DNA of 12,326 bases. Source: an uncultured Ruminococcus sp. GTDB taxonomy: Bacteria; Bacillota; Clostridia; Oscillospirales; CAG-272. Of the stretch, positions 6,198 to 12,326 are shown piece by piece. The notes under the pieces were generated by a model, which was not told the origin of the DNA, made no database searches, and saw only the letters and a list, made by a program, of their open reading frames with translations. A program made the position numbers and the translations under genes. Numbering within the stretch: the first letter of the stretch is position 1; each line of letters begins with the position of its first letter. The stretch is taken from positions 1 through 12,326 of the forward strand of contig CADBRS010000094.1 in assembly GCA_902797125.1 (NCBI GenBank), written 5' to 3'.

Positions 6198-7702
6198 TGG
6201 GCGTCGAATTCATATATCCCGAATTTGAAGTGATAAGAAATCACGACCGCTGTATCGCCTGCCGCGTCTGCGAGCGGCAGTGTGCGAACGAAGTCCATTC
6301 GTTCAGCGAAGAGAGAGGCGGAATGATCAGTGACGAAACGAAATGCGTCAACTGTCAGCGCTGTGTGTCGCTCTGCCCGACCAGAGCTCTGAAAATCGTC
6401 AAGAGCGACTGTACTTTGCGGGAAAACGCCAACTGGCAGAACGATACGATCAAAGAAATATACAAACAGGCGAACAGCGGAGGGGTGCTGCTGTCCTCTA
6501 TGGGCAACCCGAAACCGCTTCCGATCTATTGGGACAAAATGCTGATCAACGCCTCTCAGGTCACTAATCCCCCGATCGATCCTTTGCGTGAACCGATGGA
6601 AACAAGAGTCTTCCTGGGCAAAAAGCCCGATTCGATCAAGAGAGACCGCAAAGGCAGGATAGACTGCTCGCTCGATCCGCAGATCGAACTGGCCATGCCG
6701 GTGATGTTCTCCGCGATGAGCTACGGGTCTATCAGTTATAACGCACACGCCTCGCTCGCCCGGGCCGCAACGGAGCTGGGAATCCTCTACAACACGGGCG
6801 AAGGCGGTCTGCACGAAGACTTTTATCAATACGGAAAAAACACGATCGTTCAGGTGGCTTCCGGACGTTTCGGCGTTCACGAGGACTATCTGACCGCAGG
6901 TGCTGCGATCGAGATCAAAATGGGACAGGGTGCAAAACCCGGAATCGGCGGGCACCTGCCCGGCGCAAAGATCGTCGGAGACGTTTCCCGGACAAGAATG
7001 ATTCCCGAAGGCAGCGATGCCATCTCTCCTGCTCCGCATCACGATATCTATTCGATCGAAGATCTGCGGCAGCTCGTCTTCTCTCTGAAAGAAGCGACCG
7101 AATACAAAAAACCGATCATCGTCAAAGTCGCTGCGGTGCATAACATCGCCGCGATCGCCAGCGGTATCGCCAGAAGCGGAGCGGACATCATCGCGATCGA
7201 CGGCTTTCGCGGAGGCACAGGCGCCGCTCCGACAAGAATCCGCGATAACGTCGGCATTCCAATCGAACTCGCGCTCGCCGCGGTCGATCAGCGGTTGCGC
7301 GACGAGGGGATCCGGAACAATGTTTCCCTGGTCGTGGGCGGCTCGATCCGCTCGGCTGCCGATGTAGTCAAAGCGATCGCACTGGGAGCCGATGCATGCT
7401 ACATCGCCACTGCGGCTCTGCTCGCGCTTGGCTGTCATCTCTGCCGCACGTGCCAGTCCGGCAAATGCAACTGGGGTATCGCGACACAGCGTCCCGATCT
7501 CGTCAAGCGTCTCAATCCCGATATCGGTTCACAGCGTCTGGTCAATCTGATGACCGCATGGAGACACGAAATCATGGAGATTATGGGCGGAATGGGGATC
7601 AATTCCGTCGAGGCCCTTCGCGGCAACCGTCTGATGCTCCGAGGCGTCGGGCTGAATGCGAAGGAACTGGATATACTCGGTATCAACCATGCAGGTGAAT
7701 GA
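6197..7702 (+). CDS. gltB: Glutamate synthase, FMN-binding synthase subunit with N-terminal ferredoxin domain
   Basis: This 501-residue catalytic subunit would combine ammonia with 2-oxoglutarate and reduce the product to glutamate. The N terminus has two 4Fe-4S motifs: Cys19, 22, 25, 29 and Cys50, 53, 56, 60. From about 105 on, it matches the FMN-binding (beta/alpha)8 domain of GltB, with MSYGSIS (174-180), GEGGLHED (201-208), GQGAKPGIGGHLPG (243-256), GFRGGTGAAPTRI (336-348) and VVGGSIRSAADV (379-390). The 3Fe-4S motif of GltB (C-x5-C-x4-C) is present as Cys413, 419 and 424, and an additional Cys416 lies inside it. The glutaminase and GXGXG domains are encoded by neighbouring genes. The next gene starts one base after the stop. 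Confidence 0.93.
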   Translation: MGVEFIYPEFEVIRNHDRCIACRVCERQCANEVHSFSEERGGMISDETKCVNCQRCVSLCPTRALKIVKSDCTLRENANWQNDTIKEIYKQANSGGVLLSSMGNPKPLPIYWDKMLINASQVTNPPIDPLREPMETRVFLGKKPDSIKRDRKGRIDCSLDPQIELAMPVMFSAMSYGSISYNAHASLARAATELGILYNTGEGGLHEDFYQYGKNTIVQVASGRFGVHEDYLTAGAAIEIKMGQGAKPGIGGHLPGAKIVGDVSRTRMIPEGSDAISPAPHHDIYSIEDLRQLVFSLKEATEYKKPIIVKVAAVHNIAAIASGIARSGADIIAIDGFRGGTGAAPTRIRDNVGIPIELALAAVDQRLRDEGIRNNVSLVVGGSIRSAADVVKAIALGADACYIATAALLALGCHLCRTCQSGKCNWGIATQRPDLVKRLNPDIGSQRLVNLMTAWRHEIMEIMGGMGINSVEALRGNRLMLRGVGLNAKELDILGINHAGE

Positions 7703-7703
7703 T

Positions 7704-8144
7704 ATGAAGCGTGTTTATGTTAATGAAGAATGGTGTCTGGGCTGTCACCTCTGCGAATACAACTGCGCGTTTGCCAATTCCGGCATGCGCGATATGGTCG
7801 CCGCACTGAAAGACAAGAAGATCTTTCCGCGTATCCACGTGGAGGGTGATGATAAGATCACATTTGCCGTTTCCTGTCGACACTGCACAGATCCGATCTG
7901 CGTGAAAAGTTGCATCGCCGGAGCGATATCCAAACGGGACGGAGTGGTCAGGATCGACAGAAGCAAATGCGTCGGTTGCCTGACCTGCGTGCTCGTTTGT
8001 CCGTACGGTGCGCTGGCTTTGGGTGAAAACGGGACGATGCAAAAATGCGAACTGTGCCTGCAGAACCTGTGCGGCGCTCCCGCATGCGTCTCCGGATGCC
8101 CGAACAAAGCCATCGTTTACGAGGAAAGGAGCGATGCGGAATGA
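7704..8144 (+). CDS. Ferredoxin-like subunit with four predicted 4Fe-4S clusters
   Basis: A small cytosolic iron-sulfur protein of 146 residues with 17 cysteines. They form four groups typical of the HycB/DmsB electron-transfer family: 11/14/17/21, 58/61/66/70, 89/92/95/99, and 115/118/123/128/132 (one more than needed). There is no membrane anchor or signal peptide. Its place between the GOGAT FMN subunit and a flavoprotein suggests it carries electrons between them, replacing the Fe-S part of classical GltD; that role is inferred. The start MKRVYVNEEW is chosen because AGGTGA lies about 6 bases upstream. An ATG 15 bases earlier has no good site. The stop overlaps the next ATG by four bases (ATGA). 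Confidence 0.85.
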   Translation: MKRVYVNEEWCLGCHLCEYNCAFANSGMRDMVAALKDKKIFPRIHVEGDDKITFAVSCRHCTDPICVKSCIAGAISKRDGVVRIDRSKCVGCLTCVLVCPYGALALGENGTMQKCELCLQNLCGAPACVSGCPNKAIVYEERSDAE

Positions 8145-9370
8145 AAAAATATGTGATCGTAGGCAACGGCTCCGCCGCTGTCGGCTGTATCGAAGGCATA
8201 CGCTCGGTCGATCAGACGGGCGAAATTACCGTCCTGTCAGCAGAAAAACATCCTGTTTACAGCCGTCCGCTGATCTCTTATCTTCTTGAGGGCAAAACGG
8301 ACACGGAACGGATGAAATACCGTGGAGATTCTTTCTATGAAGATAACGGGTGCAATCTGATGTATGCCCGTGCGGAATCCTTTGACACGGGCGCCGGAAC
8401 GGTCTCGCTCGACAACGGTCAGACCCTTCCCTACGACGAGCTTTGCATCGCAACGGGTTCCCGTCCTTTCGTTCCGCCTTTTGAGGGACTGGACACGGTC
8501 CAGAACAAATTCAGTTTCATGACGCTCGACGACGCGCTCGGTCTCGACAGGGTTTTAACGCAAGAATCCAACGTCCTGATCGTAGGCGCCGGTCTGATCG
8601 GACTGAAATGCGCCGAAGGGATCCGGAACAAAGTCAAAAGCATCACCGTCTGCGATCTTGCAGACCGAGTGCTCTCCAGTATTCTGGATTCGGACTGCGC
8701 CGCAGTCGTCCAGAAGCACCTTGAAAACAGCGGGATCGATTTTCTGCTGTCCGACAGCGCCGTGCGGTTCGACGGGGACAAAGCCTATATGAAAAGCGGA
8801 AAGACCGTAGATTTCGACATCCTCGTGCTGGCCGTAGGCGTCAGAGCCAATACGGAAATAGTCAAGAGCGCAGGCGGGACCGTCAACCGCGGAATTGTTG
8901 TGGATGATCGAATGAAAACGGATCTGCCAAGCGTTTATGCCGCGGGAGACTGCGCAGAAGGTTTTGACTCCTCTCTCGGAGCCAATCGCGTGCTGGCGAT
9001 CCTGCCCAACGCCTATATGCAGGGTCACACGGCAGGCGTCAACATGGCGGGAGGCGAAGCTTCGTTCAACAACGCCGTGCCCATGAACTCGATCGGCTTT
9101 TTCGGTCTGCATATGATGACTGCAGGCGTTTACGAAGGAGACATGACGGAAGAAAAGACAGACGCCGGCATCCGGCGGTTCTTCGTTAAGGACAATTTGC
9201 TGAAAGGATTCATCCTGATCGGCGACGTCGAGCGCACGGGCATATACACTTCGCTGATCCGCGAAAAGACTCCGCTGGACACACTCGATCTCGATTTTAC
9301 GAAAAAAGTGGCCTCCAGTATGATTTATTCACAAAAGAAACGCAGGAAAATGTTCGGAGGTGTTGTATAA
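8141..9370 (+). CDS. FAD/NAD(P)-dependent oxidoreductase, probable electron-input subunit of glutamate synthase
   Basis: A pyridine nucleotide-disulfide oxidoreductase family protein (409 residues) resembling rubredoxin reductases and the N-terminal half of NADH-nitrite reductases. The FAD-binding dinucleotide fold begins VIVGNGSAAVG (5-15) and the NAD(P)-binding fold is VLIVGAGLIG (145-154). ATGSRP (104-109) and the second FAD contact VYAAGDCAEG (265-274) are also clear. No CXXC redox-active pair is visible, so a thioredoxin-reductase-like activity is unlikely. Sitting inside the GOGAT operon where gltD would be expected, it probably takes electrons from NAD(P)H and hands them to the Fe-S subunit. 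The alternative of reduced ferredoxin as donor cannot be excluded. The start follows GGAG by about 9 bases and overlaps the previous stop. Confidence 0.87.
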   Translation: MKKYVIVGNGSAAVGCIEGIRSVDQTGEITVLSAEKHPVYSRPLISYLLEGKTDTERMKYRGDSFYEDNGCNLMYARAESFDTGAGTVSLDNGQTLPYDELCIATGSRPFVPPFEGLDTVQNKFSFMTLDDALGLDRVLTQESNVLIVGAGLIGLKCAEGIRNKVKSITVCDLADRVLSSILDSDCAAVVQKHLENSGIDFLLSDSAVRFDGDKAYMKSGKTVDFDILVLAVGVRANTEIVKSAGGTVNRGIVVDDRMKTDLPSVYAAGDCAEGFDSSLGANRVLAILPNAYMQGHTAGVNMAGGEASFNNAVPMNSIGFFGLHMMTAGVYEGDMTEEKTDAGIRRFFVKDNLLKGFILIGDVERTGIYTSLIREKTPLDTLDLDFTKKVASSMIYSQKKRRKMFGGVV

Positions 9371-9371
9371 T

Positions 9372-10091
9372 ATGGTTATCGAAGCAAAGAATCTTGATTA
9401 TCGCGCTTTGAACGAAGCCATCAGAAAATCCGGCAAAAAAGCGACCGTGAAAGGCTGCTTGGGCCAGCGCTTCATCTGCGCGGGCATGTCGGATATCTCC
9501 GTCACGGTGGAAGGGATTCCGGGCAACGCTCTCGGTGCATATCTCAACGGTGCTGAAGTCATTGTCAAAGGCAATGCCCAGGATGCCGTCGGAGACACGA
9601 TGAACAACGGAAAGATCGTGATCCACGGCAGCGTCGGCGACGCCGCAGGTTATGCCATGCGTGGCGGCTGCATCTTCGTCCAGGGTGACGCCGGTTATCG
9701 TGCCGGCATCCACATGAAGGCCTATGAGGAAAAAGTTCCGGTCATGGTCATCGGCGGCTGTGCGGGCAGCTTTCTCGGCGAATACCAGGCGGGCGGGATC
9801 ATTATCGTTCTGGGACTGGGTGAAGACAGCAAACGCATCGTAGGCAATTTCCCCTGCACCGGTATGCACGGCGGAAAAATGATCCTCCGTTCGGACTGCG
9901 CAGACGTTCTGTTTCCCGCGCAGGTCACGGCAAGACCCGCTTCACCGGAAGATATGCGAGAAATCAAAAAAACCATATCGGAGTTTTGCCGCCATTTCGG
10001 CTTTGATGAGAAATCCGTCCTGGATTCTCCTTTCACGGTCGTGACGCCGGACAGCAAGAATCCGTACAAACAGCTTTATACACCAAATTAA
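9372..10091 (+). CDS. Glutamate synthase, GXGXG-repeat (beta-helix) subunit
   Basis: This 239-residue protein matches the C-terminal beta-helix domain of GltB as a free subunit. Successive glycine repeats run from about 48 to 148: GIPGNALGAYLNG, GNAQDAVGDTMNNG, GSVGDAAGYAMRGG, GDAGYRAGIHMKA and GGCAGSFLGEYQAGG. In classical GOGAT this domain packs against the glutaminase and synthase domains and supports the ammonia tunnel; it is not itself catalytic. The C-terminal tail (about 185-239) looks helical and charged. The ATG lies 9 bases after GGAGGTG and one base after the previous stop; a GTG 12 bases upstream is possible but would sit inside that ribosome binding site. Confidence 0.9.
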   Translation: MVIEAKNLDYRALNEAIRKSGKKATVKGCLGQRFICAGMSDISVTVEGIPGNALGAYLNGAEVIVKGNAQDAVGDTMNNGKIVIHGSVGDAAGYAMRGGCIFVQGDAGYRAGIHMKAYEEKVPVMVIGGCAGSFLGEYQAGGIIIVLGLGEDSKRIVGNFPCTGMHGGKMILRSDCADVLFPAQVTARPASPEDMREIKKTISEFCRHFGFDEKSVLDSPFTVVTPDSKNPYKQLYTPN

Positions 10092-10109
10092 AGATAGTGA
10101 GGTCTAGTG

Positions 10110-11318
10110 ATGAAGTATTCAAGAGAAGAAGTCCTGCAGTACGTGAGTGAGGAAGACGTCAAGTTTATCCGGCTCGCCTTCTGCGACGTATTCGGAAAAC
10201 AAAAGAATATCTCCATTATGCCTGAGGAACTGCCGCGCGCATTTGAATACGGTATTGCGTTCGACGCTTCGGCAATCAAGGGGTTCGGAGACGAGACCCA
10301 TTCCGATCTCTTCCTGCACCCGGAGCCGGAAACGCTCACCTGGCTCCCGTGGAGACCGGAACAGGGCAAAGTCGTCCGTATGTTCTGCTCCATCACCTAC
10401 CCCGACGGCAGACCCTTCGAATGCGATACGCGGAATCTGCTCAAAAAGGCAGTGAAAGATGCGGAAAAAGCAGGTCTGACCTTCTATTTCGGAGCCGAGC
10501 AGGAATTTTATCTGTTCGAGTTGGACGATAAGAATGTTCCGACCAACATACCGTACGACAACGCGGGATATATGGATATCGCTCCGGATGACAAAGGGGA
10601 GAATGTCCGCCGCGAGATCTGCCTGACGCTTGAAAAAATGGGGATCCGCCCTGAAAGCTCGCACCATGAAGAAGGTCCCGGTCAAAACGAGATCGATTTC
10701 AGATACGCTGAAGCGCTTGCCGCTGCCGACAATGTGATGACTTTCCAGACGGTCGTCAGAACTGTCGCCCGGCGCAACGGTCTTTACGCAGACTTTTCAC
10801 CGAAGCCTCTGCCGAATGCCCCTGGAAACGGTTTTCATATCAACTGCTCAGTCAAACCGGATCTGTCTTCCGAAAAGCTGTGCAAACTCATTGCAGGCAT
10901 GCTTGACAAAGCCGTTCCGTCTACCCTGTTTCTGAATCCGTCCGTCTCATCATACGAACGGCTCGGTAAAATGAAGGCGCCTCGATATGTTTCCTGGTCT
11001 GCCGAAAACCGCTCACAACTGATCCGTGTGCCCGCAGCAAGCGGCGAATACCGCCGTGCGGAACTCCGCTCACCCGATCCGACTGCCAATCCGTATATCG
11101 CTTTTGCATTGATGATCTGGGCAGGTCTCCGGGGCATACAGGACCAGATCGATTTGCCGGATCCGCTTGACATCAACCTGTATAAAGCGGATGCAAAGAT
11201 GCTGTCCAAGCTGAAGTCACTGCCTGTCACGATCGAAGAAGCGCGTGAAGCGGCTGCAACGGATGATTTTATCCGGACATACATCCCGGCTGAAATATTG
11301 AGGATCTACAGCGAGTAA
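10110..11318 (+). CDS. glnA: Short type I glutamine synthetase
   Basis: A GSI-family enzyme of 402 residues; typical bacterial GSI has about 440-470. Conserved active-site blocks are present: FDASAIKGF (51-59), FGAEQEFYLF (127-136) with E130 and E132, SHHEEGPGQNEIDF (184-197), GNGFHINCS (239-247) with H243, NRSQLIRVPA (300-309) and RAELRSPDP (316-324). All key catalytic residues therefore look intact. Compared from memory with B. subtilis GlnA, the loop after the His is shortened, and the last 30 or so residues, including the C-terminal arm ending HPWE...Y, are missing. The feedback-inhibition Arg62 position is Asp61. The frame ends cleanly at TAA, so this looks like a real short form rather than a frameshift. 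The ATG follows TGAGG by 7 bases. It directly follows the GOGAT genes and precedes the ANTAR gene. Confidence 0.92.
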   Translation: MKYSREEVLQYVSEEDVKFIRLAFCDVFGKQKNISIMPEELPRAFEYGIAFDASAIKGFGDETHSDLFLHPEPETLTWLPWRPEQGKVVRMFCSITYPDGRPFECDTRNLLKKAVKDAEKAGLTFYFGAEQEFYLFELDDKNVPTNIPYDNAGYMDIAPDDKGENVRREICLTLEKMGIRPESSHHEEGPGQNEIDFRYAEALAAADNVMTFQTVVRTVARRNGLYADFSPKPLPNAPGNGFHINCSVKPDLSSEKLCKLIAGMLDKAVPSTLFLNPSVSSYERLGKMKAPRYVSWSAENRSQLIRVPAASGEYRRAELRSPDPTANPYIAFALMIWAGLRGIQDQIDLPDPLDINLYKADAKMLSKLKSLPVTIEEAREAAATDDFIRTYIPAEILRIYSE

Positions 11319-11352
11319 GAATCATACATTTTTTGTGAAAGGGGGAATGAGC

Positions 11353-11937
11353 TTGAGCCTGAAAGAGCAGATATACAGTGTTCTGGTCGTGTCCGCAGCG
11401 GATAGTTTCAATCGGGCTCTGCCGGAACTCTTCCCCAAAGCATCCTTCTCGCCGGTCAACATCGTCACCGATGTCAGTTCGGCCAAACGCGCCGTTTCAG
11501 AACGCGATTTCGATTTTGTCATCATCAATTCGCCTTTGCCCGATGACGTCGGAATGCGATTCGCCATAGACTCGGTTTCATCGTATAATACTATCGTCCT
11601 TTTTCTGGCAAGAACGGATCAATACCCCGACGCATTCGAAAAACTCGTTCCACACGGCGTCTTCTTGATGCAGAAACCCATTTCCAAAATGCTCTTTCAG
11701 ACTGCATCCGGATGGATGATCAGTGCACGAGAGCGAATCCGGAATACAGAAAAGAAAACGCTTTCGATCGAAGAAAAGATGAACGAAATCCGGCTTGTCA
11801 ACCGCGCCAAGTGGTTGCTCATCAGCGAGCTGAACATGTCCGAGCCGGACGCTCATCGCTATATCGAAAAACAGGCGATGAATCGCTGCATCTCAAGGCG
11901 TTCAATCGCTGAGGAAATCATCAACACATACGGGTGA
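11353..11937 (+). CDS. nitR: ANTAR-domain RNA-binding antiterminator with pseudo-receiver domain (NitR-like)
   Basis: From the chosen TTG start it has 194 residues. About 1-125 is a response-regulator-like receiver. The phosphoacceptor Asp appears replaced by Asn59 (VIINSPLPDD), while the Lys-Pro near the end (108-109) is kept, so phosphorylation is unlikely, as in AmiR. A short coiled linker leads to an ANTAR domain (about 137-192) with IEEKMNEIRLVNRAKWLLIS and RYIEKQAMN. ANTAR proteins bind hexaloop RNA hairpins and block terminators. A NitR-type regulator next to glnA is known from Clostridium. TTG is preferred because GGGGG lies 7 bases before it and the homologues I recall begin at this point; the ATG at 11347 has only one base of spacing. 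It is the last gene of the operon, and no partner sensor is visible. The likely targets are the leaders at 4759-4880 and 5017-5084. Confidence 0.9.
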   Translation: MSLKEQIYSVLVVSAADSFNRALPELFPKASFSPVNIVTDVSSAKRAVSERDFDFVIINSPLPDDVGMRFAIDSVSSYNTIVLFLARTDQYPDAFEKLVPHGVFLMQKPISKMLFQTASGWMISARERIRNTEKKTLSIEEKMNEIRLVNRAKWLLISELNMSEPDAHRYIEKQAMNRCISRRSIAEEIINTYG

Positions 11938-11966
11938 ACTTCATCCGAAACAGAATATGTATGACA

Positions 11967-11999
11967 ACAGCCACGGTCACCCGTGGCTGTGTTTTTTTT
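11967..11999 (+). terminator. Intrinsic terminator of the glutamate synthase-glnA-nitR operon
   Basis: ACAGCCACGG (11967-11976) and CCGTGGCTGT (11981-11990) form a perfect 10-bp stem with a TCAC loop. G and then eight T follow. It stands 30 bases after the nitR stop and has no T-rich tail on the opposite strand, so it serves the rightward operon. Confidence 0.95.
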
Positions 12000-12037
12000 C
12001 CCCTGAAAAAGGAATTTGCATGTTTGGATTTCCCTTT

Positions 12038-12326
12038 TTAAAATTTGATTGTTTTTGGCGGTTTTGTGAAGGACGAGAAAGTCGCAGTCGCATTTTTGAA
12101 ATAAAATACTTCCGTATTGCCGTCATCTTCGTTGTACATGGCGCGAAGTTCAGGATAATGATCCAGCATATGTTTTTTCGCTTCTCTCCTGTCGTCAGAA
12201 ACGAGTTCACCTGAAAGTCTTAACCATGTGCCGTCCATTAATGCACAAATCTCTACGTTCGGATTAGCGTGGATTTGGCGGCTCGTCGGTTTGACCTTGC
12301 CTGTCTGTATGTAGAGTTTTCCTTCA
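12038..12326 (-). CDS. Pyridoxamine 5'-phosphate oxidase-fold protein, 5' end cut by window
   Basis: The frame is open from the right edge and gives the C-terminal 95 or so residues; the start lies outside. KLYIQTGKVKPTSRQIHANP, followed at once by NVEICALMDGTWLRLSGEL, is typical of the split-barrel flavin-binding family that includes general stress protein 26 and small PNPOx-like proteins. These bind FMN or F420-type cofactors, or sometimes haem, and the substrate cannot be told from sequence. Further on, AKKHMLDHYPELRAMYNEDD fits the usual helix before the last strand. It faces the nitrogen operon across the terminator and is probably an unrelated transcription unit. Confidence 0.8.
   Translation of the reverse strand, partial: EGKLYIQTGKVKPTSRQIHANPNVEICALMDGTWLRLSGELVSDDRREAKKHMLDHYPELRAMYNEDDGNTEVFYFKNATATFSSFTKPPKTIKF

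Noticed and set aside
6083..7438. 451-residue open frame on the minus strand
   Set aside because: It is antisense to the GOGAT synthase gene, with composition typical of a shadow frame and no known motif.
10092..10109. Separate promoter or leader for glnA
   Set aside because: Only 18 bases, filled by the ribosome binding site; no promoter hexamers or hairpin, so glnA is read from the operon promoter.
12006..12039. Terminator for the PNPOx-like gene on the minus strand
   Set aside because: The A-rich/T-rich arms are imperfect, need a bulge and a long loop, and the T-tract is part of the stem; too weak to annotate.
1..12326. Mobile elements, CRISPR arrays, tRNA or rRNA genes
   Set aside because: No transposase-like frames, spaced repeats or RNA gene signatures were seen; gene order and composition look uniform across the locus.

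Overview
The window looks like a chromosomal nitrogen-assimilation locus from an anaerobic Bacillota (Clostridia-type) bacterium with fairly high GC. The pointers are a glutamate synthase split into archaeal/clostridial-style subunits, a type III glutamine synthetase (GlnN), strong AGGAGG-like ribosome binding sites, consensus sigma-A promoters, and a NitR-like ANTAR antiterminator directly after glnA. There are no mobile elements, CRISPR arrays, rRNAs or tRNAs. The species cannot be named from the sequence alone.

Layout. Two operons diverge from a control region at about 4734-5102. The leftward operon is glnN (type III glutamine synthetase), then an ammonium channel fused to a C-terminal PII signalling domain, then asnB (glutamine-dependent asparagine synthetase, cut by the window start). 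The rightward operon has seven tightly packed genes: GOGAT glutaminase subunit, GOGAT FMN/Fe-S synthase subunit, a four-cluster ferredoxin-like subunit, an FAD/NAD(P) oxidoreductase, GOGAT GXGXG subunit, a short type I glutamine synthetase, and the ANTAR regulator. It ends at a strong intrinsic terminator at about 11967-11999. Beyond that, on the minus strand, is the 3' part of a pyridoxamine-phosphate-oxidase-fold (general stress protein 26-like) gene.

How the genes work together. Ammonium enters through the Amt-PII fusion. GlnN and/or GlnA fix it into glutamine. The split GOGAT transfers the amide to 2-oxoglutarate using electrons relayed by the Fe-S protein and flavoprotein. AsnB spends glutamine to make asparagine. 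Nearly the whole GS-GOGAT cycle, its transport step and a candidate regulator therefore sit in about 11 kb.

Most interesting observation. Both divergent transcripts begin with structured leaders. Each starts, within a few bases of the predicted +1, with a small hairpin carrying an A-A-U-G-G-C hexaloop, which fits the A1/G4 hexaloop signature of ANTAR-protein RNA targets. In each case the 3' arm of that hairpin is also the 5' arm of an intrinsic terminator, so the two folds exclude each other. The glnN leader has a second copy of the same arrangement (loop A-A-A-G-G-C). This gives three hairpin/terminator units for an ANTAR protein encoded at the end of one of the controlled operons: an apparently complete antitermination circuit with built-in positive feedback. 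It rests on hand-folded RNA and family knowledge and has not been tested.
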